Below are positions 1-11,100 of a stretch of DNA of 64,000 nucleotides, one piece after another; position 1 is the first letter of the stretch; every line of letters starts with the position of its first letter. The stretch covers positions 22,988,501 to 23,052,500 of the forward strand of contig JAWQUS010000010.1 of NCBI GenBank assembly GCA_036365455.1, written 5' to 3'. Source of the DNA: Macrosoma leucophasiata. Taxonomy: Eukaryota > Arthropoda > Insecta > Lepidoptera > Hedylidae. Under the pieces are notes generated by a model that was given only the letters and a program-made list of their open reading frames with translations, made no database searches and was not told the origin of the DNA. A program made the position numbers and the translations under genes.

Positions 1-261
1 AATATATTTAATTGAGGTAGAATTAGTTATAAGTCACGTTTTATATAACGTTACATAAATTAAAATTTTCTAAGCAAATTATCACTCTCTGTTCACGGAA
101 TTCTCGAATAATAATTATACTCATCGATTTAACTATTTAATCAAGCAACATTATAATGTTATTCATTCTTTTTGTTTTTGATGTTTATCATCAAATTAAT
201 GAATTTTTGTTATATTTTTTTCCAATTAACTTACGAGACTCGAAAATGTTTATTCCTACTT
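1..261. other. AT-rich sequence, nothing recognised
   Basis: I see no exon, RNA gene or repeat I can name. The missing upstream peroxidase exon with the distal-His HD motif was looked for here and not found. Confidence 0.5.
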
Positions 262-455
262 CCCTACTTATAATATTATAAATGCGAATGTAACTCTGTC
301 TATCTGTCTGTCTGTTACCTTTTCACGTCCAAACAACTGAACTGATTCAAATTAAATTTGGTACAGAGATAAAGCTGACTTTGAGAAAGAACATAGGCTA
401 CTTAGTTATGTATAAAACGACATCCACGCGGACGAAACCGCGGGCAACAGCTATT
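262..455 (+). mobile_element. Helitron-like (Lep1-type) non-autonomous fragment
   Basis: It starts near TATAATATTATAAATGCG, carries the CTGTCTATCTGTCTGTCTG tract and ends in a GC-rich hairpin (CGCGG...CCGCG near 427-441) followed by AACAGCTAT. A 3' hairpin and CTRR-like end without inverted termini are Helitron features; the assignment is by resemblance to repeats common in Lepidoptera. Confidence 0.5.
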
Positions 456-539
456 AGACAATAAAATGATAAACACAAATTAAAATATATTGATTGCATG
501 AGTGTTAACCGCTACTTCATTAGCCTTAATTAAATTCCC

Positions 540-810
540 GTTCAGGAGATCGCGGGCATGGGCACCACCGCATTACCTAATATACTTGCCGCTAAATGAT
601 AGTGTTCAGCACTATCTGACTCCTGACTGTTCCGGTCAGGTGGAAATATACGGCCCTGAAATTTCCGGCACAAAGGCATAACACCTTAGGCCTCAGGAGT
701 CGTAACGCGTCTGCATTTTGACCTCTGGTCTTTGTGTGGGTCTACAGGCTGCAGTCAGTTAACATCAATGTGAACTGCAACCTTGTTTGCCACTTTCATT
801 ACATAAAAAA
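540..810 (+). repeat. Bm1-like SINE, subtype A
   Basis: Nearly full length. It begins within GCGGGCATGGGCACCACCGC, has the subtype A core (GGCCCTGAAATTTCCGGCAC), and ends in TTACATAAAAAA. A 35-base piece of a second copy follows at 811-850. Confidence 0.75.
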
Positions 811-894
811 ATGTGTTCAGCACTGTCGTGTTCCGTTTAGATGATAATTTAGTGACCGAATATCCGAAATACATGCTTATAATAAAACAACGAC

Positions 895-950
895 AGACAC
901 AGAAAAAGAAAAGAAGGAAAGAAAAGAAGGAAAGAAAAGAAGGCACAGCC
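895..950. repeat. purine-rich short tandem repeat
   Basis: Three or so copies of a GAAAAGAAGGAAA-type unit. The surrounding 851-1140 stretch holds nothing else I recognise. Confidence 0.6.
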
Positions 951-1141
951 TGCAAGATACCTTAAGTAATTTTTGCGTTAACTCCGAACGATACGCAACG
1001 TGTTTACGAAATCGATAGAGGTACACTGCACTGCACATAATTATTTATCAAATTACTGCTGCTTGTTTTCCATAAAATATCGTCCACTCCACGGCAATAT
1101 GTATAAAGACTGAAAAATCACGGCTGCCGTTGCACACTTCG

Positions 1142-1275
1142 CTTCTTTACAAGAATAATGTGACATTTCATCTAAATCGTTCTTTATGAAATGCAACATT
1201 ATTTTTACAAGAATAACGTGACATTTCATCTAAATCGTTCTATATGAAATGTCACATTATTCTTGTAAAGAGGCG
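1142..1275. mobile_element. hairpin MITE-like repeat
   Basis: CTTTACAAGAATAATGTGAC near 1144 returns as its reverse complement ending near 1272. An extra internal copy of the arm starts at 1206. The arms enclose a TCTAAATCGTTCT loop seen twice. No coding capacity. Confidence 0.6.
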
Positions 1276-1466
1276 ACTTAGCCGCCCCTATTTATTTTCG
1301 TTCCGCCCCGATAACTTTTTACGTCCATAACGTACAATGTATTATATAAATATCAAATTAAAGCTATTTAAAGCTACTTGTTGTCATTATTATGATATGC
1401 AAGAGCCAAATTTAATAGGCCGCAAATATAAGTTGCTGGCTGTTAAAGATAAAATCATTTAATTAA

Positions 1467-1610
1467 AAATACTTGCGGCCAAATTTTGATAGGCAACCTA
1501 GGGGATATTATTATTATATTAATTTTAAATATGCATAAAAATTAGGTTTGCAGCATATCTTGATGAACCAAATGATTCTGCAATGGGATCCTAATCTATA
1601 AGAAACACAT
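1467..1610 (+). repeat. unnamed dispersed repeat, copy 1
   Basis: About 140 bases containing ATTAGGTTTGCAGCATATC match, inverted, the stretch at 7567-7716. I do not recognise the family. Confidence 0.55.
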
Positions 1611-1625
1611 ATTTTTTAATTAGAC

Positions 1626-1853
1626 GACCCGGTTAGTCCAGCGTTGTGAGATGACCGTTTGATTCGAAGGGTCGCGGGTTCGATCCCCGCACCGGGACAA
1701 ATATTTGAATGGCCTACATATATTTATTTCGGGTCTGGGTGTGTGTGTATGTGTTGTATGTGTACAACGGCACCCACGACACAGGTTTATACCTACTGTG
1801 GGCCTGTGAGTGTAAGCGTATTTTATTTATTTATTTAATTTTTATTTTAGAAT
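1626..1853 (+). mobile_element. tRNA-derived SINE
   Basis: The head (1626-1698) folds like a tRNA, with GACCCGG/CCGGGAC ends, an A-box-like TTAGTCCAGC and a B box GGGTTCGATCC. A unique body and a (TATT)n tail follow. It lies about 100 bases upstream of peroxidase exon a, in its intron. Confidence 0.75.
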
Positions 1854-1946
1854 TTTGATCGATTTCAATCCTCCTCTATTAATGGACAGTAAGGGCAAAG
1901 TCGGGTGCCCTCCAACCATCGTTATTAATCTATTATTATTTTTCAG

Positions 1947-2134
1947 CGAATTATCTCATATGGACACCACACTGCTGCCAACCGAAGGGCAAGACGGATC
2001 GAACGTGCATACCAAATCTTATACCACACGATGATCCCGTCCATCGATTCAGTAACATCAGATGTATGAACTTGACCCGACCATTCTCATTTCAAAGTGT
2101 TGGATGTACTCGTAAAGATGCGAGTCCTGAAAGG
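1947..2134 (+). CDS. peroxidase exon a
   Basis: The acceptor is TTTTTCAG before 1947 and the donor is GTAAGC at 2135. The reading frame begins after two bases carried over from an upstream exon and ends in phase 0. The protein shows PHCCQPKGK, then CIPNLIPHDDP and RCMNLTRPFSFQSVGC, the stretch preceding the calcium loop in animal haem peroxidases. The required preceding exon is not recognisable in bases 1-1946. Confidence 0.85.
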
Positions 2135-5100
2135 GTAAGCCGTATTATACATACGAATATTATAGTTTATAGATCTTATCTGTATTGCTAGAAATCCTAT
2201 TATTACAATTAATATTATTGATCGATTTTATTATATTTTTCACGATAATGGATGATTGATTGTTGATGAAGAATTTATGATTATTCAGTATCTACCCGGA
2301 CGAAGTCGTGCGCGAAGCTAGTACAAAAGTAGCCTAAGTTACTCCTTATTACATCAACTATCTGCCAGTGAAAGTCCCGTCAAAATCGGTAGAGCCGTTC
2401 CCAAGATTAGCCCTGCCAAACCGACAGACAGACAGACAAAAATTGTAAAAAATGTTGTTTTGGCATATGTACCGTGTAAACGTATGCATTTAGTAAAAAG
2501 CGGTTATTTTAATATTACAATTAGACACTCCAATTTTATTTATTTGTGTATAGATATAGATTGTTTTATATTATTTTCTGCTATAACACATGTTAGTGAA
2601 ATATATATTTTTAAAGAAAAAAGAGAAAGAAAGATTTGATACCTTGGGTGTGGACTTCGGTAGCTCAGTCGGAAGAGCAGCTGGACTAGATTCCCAGCGG
2701 CCGCGAGTTCGAGTCTCGTTTGAAGTCAAATTTTTCTTTCCATTTTTCTTTAATTATATTTCACTAGCATGTTTTATTGCGAAAAATAATATAAGAACTA
2801 AAATTTCGTACCTTATTAATAACAGGGTTTACTCGCGGTTCTTTCTATATGCCCGAACTATCGCAGCATGCCCTTTATTTAATTTTTACACCGATATCCT
2901 CATTAATTAATTAATTATAAGATATACAACATGTAACGGGAATTATGCAGCCTCTTATACACCTCGATTAGAAAATCGAGCTATAATCATATTACATGAA
3001 CTGAAATTGCATGTATTAAGTATATATAAGTATTTAATCTTTTAAGCTATTTCATAGCTTCTATCGCGGGCCTTGAGCGCGGGGACCGAATTCAGAAATT
3101 CCGTAACGAAAAAACCGGACGCTCCAGATTACTTTTAAACTCATTTAAAGAAAGTCATGTATAATGTAGTAGCGTGGCCGTGCGGCTTAGGCGCTGGTTT
3201 AAGGCACCAGTCTCTTCGGAGGCGTGGGTTCGAAACCCACCGCTGCCAAGATTGTTTTTGTTAATTTTTTTTTAATGTTTGTTTTTCCATTCCATATTTT
3301 AAAAGTAGTAAATATTAATAGAAAATTATTGTTTCATTTTTCTATTTATTTTTCTTTTATTTGCATTTTATTTGTTTTGCACAATTTTAGATAATTATGT
3401 AAATGCAATAGCTTTACCGCGGCAGTCCCCGAGTGCCACACGTCTTTTTTTATTTAAGAAACAAGTTGTCCTCAATTTGTACGAACACTGCACACCCTAT
3501 GCATACTTACCTTTTTTATATTTTTTTTATTTATTTATTTATTTATCACCACAATAACCTTAATACCTACACAGTTTAACGTAATAAAAACATAAGAAGT
3601 CGTGAGTGATTATTAAGGTAAATTGTGGGAGACTGGTGCCTAAACTAAGCAAAGCCTGTATTTCAGGACACCAGCTCTTCCCTCATAAGAAAGGATTACA
3701 GAAATTCATGAAGAATACATTGTGCTAATAATAAGGTAGATTAGGTGGTGGTACATATACAGATTTTTTTTAAATAGAGAAATAAAGTTAAATATTGTGT
3801 GTGTGTGTGTGTGTGTGTGTTTTTAAAAATTTCTAAAAGTTTTTCAGTCTTTTGGTAATCTAAAGTTAGTAACCATTTCTTTAGTTTATTTTTACAAATC
3901 ATTTTTTTTATATTTTTTCACTTTAGTTACATTTAATTCTTTGTTGATTTTGTTATATAATTTTGGCCCACGAAAACAGTAAAATTTTTGGGCAAAATTA
4001 GTCCTTACTTTTTTAATGTTACAAACAGAAAAATGACGACGAGTTTTACTTTTGCTCATATCAATTAGTGTAGTGTCCGAATGAACTCGAAGAATCAATG
4101 CATGAATGTATGATTGTCGTACCGTTAAAACCTCCGATTCCCGATAAAGTAATGCTGTTTCATATCGTTGTGGCTTGGACAGCATTATTTTGAGTATAAG
4201 TCTATGAGCTCTTTCCAATTTAATTAATTTTGTCTTGTTGGCTCCTCCCCAAGACGAAATACAATACGACACAATTGACTGAATAAGTGATCAATATACC
4301 ATTTTTAATGTTTTAAAGTCTGCTACTGATTTTGATTGCTTAAACAAATATGAGAATTTACGTACTTTCTGTGTTATATTATTTATATGAGTCTCAAATG
4401 ACAGTCTTTTATCGATAGTTACCCTACCTCTACTTACGACCGCACATAAAACACAAACTAACTCACACACGTACACTGTGGCAATGTGATGTAGCGTAAT
4501 CTGCGTACCCCTATTTAACATTCGCTAGTAATAGGATTCATTTTCACTTATTTCTTAAATAATTATTAATAATAAAATGCACGACTCAACGAGTTCTAAT
4601 AAACTTGTTGAAACTAGCACTTTATTTTGGATAGACTTTAGTCTCATTTTCGTTTGTATTGACTGTTCACCAAATGGGTGACCATAATTTCCTTAATTGT
4701 AATTAATTTTTAAGACAAAATTTTACCTACATCAAAAATCCATAAAATCGATTCGGTTATCGGTTGTGAACAAACTAGTTTCGGGTTGTACATTCAATCC
4801 TGTTACACGTCGTATAACAAAATTTTATGATACTTATAATTCTATATCAGTTATGTATTAAGAACACATTAATTTACAAACCTACGAATCTTATTGTTAT
4901 TGTACATGTGTATGAATCGTGAAACCCCGAAATATATTTTTAAAATATTTATCTCACAGATTTTAACGGCGACTCCACTATTTGATTTATCACATATTTA
5001 TGGAGCGGAGCGCAAAGACATGGATAAAATTAGAAAGTACGAAGGGGGTCTTCTCAAATTCGAGGTCGAGGGGGGCAAGGTTTGGCCACCATCGTACCCA

Positions 5101-8100
5101 GAAAAGGTGTCGCAGCAAGTATGCATCGCCAATGAAGTGAATGAAAAAAGATGTCATTTTGTCAGTAAGTAAATGAATGTACCTAGAAGAAGTTGGGAGT
5201 GTTATATACGTGAGAAGATCCGCAATTATACAATTTCTATAACGTATGAAGCTCGCGAAAACCTGCGAATATGTTATTTTTGTTTAGTTTGTTCACAAAA
5301 CAATTATCAAAGTAAATTCCAGTGCTCAACAATTAATATTGCACATCGAGCCTTGGAAGGAGACTTCGGCTAATTTCGGGTTTGTAGAGCGTTATCTCTT
5401 TCGCACCGTACCTATTTGACGTTTGTCGACCATTTTGATCAAGTTTTGACCAATACTGGACTGTCAGTGCTTACGTAGGCAGTGTGCAACAGAGATAACG
5501 TTCTACGAAGTTGAAACGAGTCGATCGTCTCTTTCGCAGGCTCGATGTGCAATATTGATTGTTGAGTACTGTATTTTACTTGATAATTGTTTTGTGCACA
5601 AACAAAACAAGAAAAAAACGTTATTGCAGATTTTTGCGAGTTTCATACATAGTAGAAATTGTATTTGCGTATTTTCTCGTGTATACAACACCCACTTGTT
5701 ATTACGGGTGTAAGAATAAGTTGGATGTGTTGTATACGCAAAAATATTGATCCAGTATGTATAGGTACCTATAGCGAAAGCAATAGAAATGTTTGAAGAA
5801 AAAATAGAAACATTCCTAAATAAAAGCATAGTAGTTAAGACTATTGGCATCGTATACGAAGTATGTTTTTTTATCCTAGCCAATAAAACTTTCCCATGAT
5901 GAAGATATGACTTTTTTTTTACAATCTTCCTACTTATAAGTAATGCATGATGAAATTTTGTAATACATGATAATATACTCTTCAAAGATTTTTATAGAAA
6001 AAATATTTTTTTTATGACGTGCGCACTGGATCACTAGCCCAGTCGCTTTACCTACTGTGCTACCGAAGTCCTACGCCCAACCGTCGAATTTTTGCTTTGA
6101 CACTTAATTGTATCACCTAGATGTGGCCGGTGGCGGCAACGACAACTATTGCAAACTATATTAGTAGAAAAAAGTAAAAGGTAAAATGTGACTTCTGCGG
6201 GATTTGAACCTGCTACCACTGGATCACTAGCCACGATACGTTACCAAACTCTCACACCCGACGGTCGATTTTTTTAAACACGTTATATTGCATCGCCTAC
6301 ACGTCAATATGGAATATACTTAACTTGACCTTCTATCTCAAGAGAAGATACGTTCTAGTGCAAGCGCTATTCATAAAATAATCAGTTATTAACCGACTTC
6401 AAAAAAAGGAGGATGATCTCAATTCGTCCGGCTCTTATTTTTATGTATGTTCACCGATAATTTGAAAACGCCTGTACCAATTTTGATATTTTTTTTTGTT
6501 TGAAAGGGTGTGCCTCATAGTTGGTCCCATTGTAAACATGTCAATATGTGATGATGGGATCCTGGAGAAATCGAGGGAACTCTTCAAATTTCATAGCACA
6601 CTTAATTTTCGATATTTTTAACCGACTTCAAAAAGGAGGAGGTTCTCAATTCGACCCGTATGTTTTTTATTTTCATATCAAATACTAATACCGTATTACA
6701 GCTGACGACGGCACAAACAGTATATTGGGAACAAATCTATTCGTCATATGGTTCTGGCGTCACCATAACCTCGTTGCCAAGCAGCTCGCGAAGATGAACC
6801 CTTGTTGGGATGACGATAAATTATTTTATACAGCGCGAGATATCAACATTGCTATCACTATGCAGATATTTTACTACGAAATAGCTCCTCAGTTTCTAGG
6901 TAAGGATCTTTTTTAGAAGAATAAAAAAGAATGACGCAGGAACTCGTAGCGCTTAATTAAATTGGGACTGTGTAGTCTTTTTACTTATCATGATGGTGAC
7001 CAACTTGCAGTTCACATTAATGGTAAGTGATGACTGCAGTCTATAGACATCATTTGGTTCTTTTTTATGTAATTGTAGTGGTAAACAGGCATGCAGTTCA
7101 CATTGATGTTAAGTGATGACTGCAGCCTATAGACACCCACACAATGACCAAGGTCAAAATGCAGATGTGTTACCACTCCTGAGGCCTAAGGTGTTATGCC
7201 TCTGTGCCGGAAATTACAGGGCCATACAATACCACCTGACGGGAACACGATAGTGCTGAACACTACCATTTAGCGGCAAGTATATTAGGTAATGCGGTGG
7301 TGCCTACGCTCGCGAGCTCCGTCACTGGAGCACACCACCAGTAAAACGATTGAAGGATTGAAACTGTAGTTCCAACTATCAGTCTTAAAACTTACAGTGA
7401 ACATAGAATATACATTATACCTAATTTAAATCTAGCACGAGCGTACGTACCACCGCATTACCTAACCTATTTTCCACCAAATGGTAAGTATTTAGCCCTA
7501 TGCTCTGTCGTGTTTTGGTTAGATGGTTATGTATAGCCGCGTAGTAACTATCGCAGTGGTAAAGCATGTGAGGCCTTATAGATTAGGAATCCACTACAGA
7601 ATCAATTTCGTTTGTTCAGATATGCTGCAAACCTAATTTTTACGCATATTTATAATCTAGAGAATATATATCCATTAGGTTGCTTATCAAGAAATGGGCG
7701 CAAGTATTACTATTTTATGCATATATTTATAGGGTGGTTGCTTAGGAGAGTGAGAGAACTGTTTACTTGTTTGCCACTTCATGTTTTTTTTTTGTAATAA
7801 AAGTGGCAAACAAGCATACAGTTCAAATTGATGTTAAGTGATGACTGCAGCCTATAGACACCCACACAATGACCAGAGGTCAAAATGCAGATGCATTACC
7901 ACTCCTGAGGCCTAAGGTGTTATGCCTCTGTGCTGGAAAATACAGGGTACTAGTAGGTATAAAGTATAAAAGAGTACTAGTTTACCGCAATATATCTTAC
8001 AGATGATTTTACTTGTTATTTCTCCATTTTAGGCAAAGAGAACTTGTTAAGAGATGGAGTCATATCACCGGATCTAGGATTCAGAGACCCTTACAATCCG

Positions 8101-11100
8101 CGAGTTATACCGCAGATTTCCGTAGAGTTCCCAGTCGTTCTACGATGGATGCACACTATGCAAGAAGCAACTATAAAGTGAGAACATTTCCTAGCATAAT
8201 AATTGTGAGCGGATTTGTATGTCTGGTAACTTTGAGAATAGATTGTTAACTATGCTATACTCCTAGATGGCTCAACCATTTTAATTTTTTATTGATTGTT
8301 TTGTGCGATTGGACATTAAAAAATCTCGTCGATGAATGACAAAGAATGACTCTTTTTCTTTTCTTTTACTCTTTGTTATCAGTTTGTAAAGGGGAAATGA
8401 GACATTCTACTGATATACTTTTTACATTAGTATATTAGATTTAGTTTTATCTTAGTGATATTCTTGACTTTACATATATTTTTTATCTTGTTTGACATGT
8501 ATACCTATCAATTGTTATTCACTTTAATTTATTTTGTTTGTTTTTGACGTGTCATAAGAGGTGCCTGTCACCCTAAATGAATAAATGAGTTTCTGATTCT
8601 GAAAATACGTAATACATATATGGAACAGGACGTTGGGTGGACGAGCTCAGAGGTCAGACTGCCTAACACAAATGCTTTCGTGATGCTTTCGATTATAACG
8701 CCATCCAGTCAGTTTCGTACCGCCTTTATTTTTGCCTGGAAGTGTATTCGTCGGTACGCCTTCAGCATAGCAGCATAGTGTACCATTACCATAGTGTAGC
8801 ATAATGTTATTTAAAAGTATGGAGAAACAGCGTTCACCGAGTCTAATTACCTACTAACAGATTGTTTAAAAAATATGTTTACAGAATGTATGACAAAAAT
8901 GGATACTACGTGAAAAATATCCCAGTAACAAATCTTACATTGAGAACTGGATATTTAGCATTGGACAAGAACTTGGAATACATCACTCAAGGCTCATTCA
9001 GACAACCCTGCGCGAAAACTGATTATATTGTCGATCCAAATGTGAGTTGATGTTAATAATACAATCTCTGTTTGTATAATTATGTATAATTTACATGTGT
9101 ACCAACTTTTATGTAAATCGGCCCAAAATTTTCGAAACAAATTGGCTGTGACAAACAGACAGATACACAGATGTACGATTAATCTTACAGAGCTTCCGCT
9201 CGCGCTTCATACCCGCGGCTGGTATGAAGCGCGCATGTCCCCGCGGCTGGTGTAGATCGGAAGCGATCTGCTCGGTTAAGCGATATGGGCACGGTTGGGT
9301 GTGTGATGGGTGACCGCTAAAGGAAAATTAAAATGCGCGTTTCGTGCTTCGGAGGGTACGTTAAGCAGTCGGTCCCGGTTGCTATCGATAGATAGCAGTC
9401 GTTAAACCTTGTCGGAGGCCTTATGGGCAGTTTGAAAACATCTGACAACGGGTTGACCATAAACCCTTATCTCCACCAACCCGCATTGGAGCAGCGTGGT
9501 GGAATAAGCTCCAGGCTTCCTTCCAAGAAGGGGAGAGACTCGTGCCCATCAGTGGAACGTATCAAGGGTTGCCATTATTATTATGTTACATTTACAGATG
9601 GCAGAAATTGGTTTAGGGAGACTACAAGCAGCGACAGATGTATTTACAAGTGATTTGAGCAAAGATCGCCATTTCGGATTTCAACCTTACATCAAGTACC
9701 GAGAGTTCTGTTTTGGGCAAACATTTAAGGGCTTCGACGATTTAGTTTATGCCATGGATACCGATGTAAGATCATTTTTTTTATGTTATTCTTCATATGC
9801 ATGTGTATATTTATTACTTTCACCTCTTAATTCTTCTTCAAACAGGAATTTAGGTAAATGTGAACTGGTAGGGCGCCTTCAATTTTGTCGCAAATTGTCG
9901 ACAACGCATCATCTGCAGCGCTGCGGCCGCGCTGCTGTCGCTAGATTTGAATATTAGTGTGCTTTTAGTCTTACGATAAACTCTGAGGAAGAAACACTGC
10001 TATTAAAGTTACTAATAAAACGAAAAGGATTTTGGACAAAATACTAATAAATAAACCTAAGAAAACGTTGCCTTTATGTAACGTATAACGTTTAAGGTTT
10101 ACATGTTCTTTTTATGCCATGAAGTGGCAAATAAGCATAGGGTTCATATTGATGGTAAGTAATACTGTACCCTATAAACATCTACATAATACCAAAGAAA
10201 AGAATATGAGACAGTCTTTGTCATTCACTGGCACAGTTACAAATCCTTCCTAAGAAAAACTTGCCAAAGAAACTCAGTAAGTTCATGACTTTTTTTATGT
10301 AATGGAAGTGGCAAATAAGCATGCAGTTCACATTGATTTTAAGTGATGACTGCAGCTTATAGACACTTACACAAAGATCAAGGTCAAAATGCAGATGCGT
10401 TACCACTCCTGAGGGAATTACAGAGCCATACATTACCACCTGACTGGAACACGATAGTGCTGAACACTTTCATTTAGCGGCAAGTATATTTGGTAATGCG
10501 GTAGAGCCTACGCCCGCGAGCTCCGTCACTGGACCTCTACTACCAGTGAAATATATAACTTTAATTATAATGACTTTCATTTTCAGAGAATAGAGCTACT
10601 CAAAGAAGTGTACGAAGCTGTTGAAGACATAGACCTCATAGCTGGTTTGTGGTCAGAACGACCAAGTAAGCACGTGCCAGCGACATTTTACTGCATGGTC
10701 ATAGAACAAATGATGCGCAGTATGGTATCTGACAGGCATTGGTATGAGCGTCCTAATAGGCCCAATGCTTTTACTTACGGTCAGTTAGAGATATTATTTT
10801 ATACGCTTTATTCATACAAAGTATTAAGAAAAATTTGATTTGATTTGACTGCTGGACCAAAACCCCCCATAATCTCTTATTTTAATAAGAATACAAATTT
10901 TAAGACGGATTATTGCTTTTTTTTAATATGTCAGAAAAAATATTATTTGACCCATTTTTTAATTTTCTGATTCAATTATAATTTCGCATCAAAATGTAAA
11001 GCCACCGTTCCATCTTGACAAGCTAAATAATATGATTTTGAAAATCAATGTTCAGATTCTGTTTTTTTTTGTTTATTTACTGTTATTCATTTATTTTTAG

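Noticed and set aside
1..1946. Upstream peroxidase exon with distal His
   Set aside because: No HD-type motif in an open frame with acceptor and donor was found, so the gene start is placed outside the window.
6702..6899. His of RHHNLVA as the haem ligand
   Set aside because: In this family the proximal ligand is in the later FR-x-x-HT motif, here RWMHT; the HN helix is structural.
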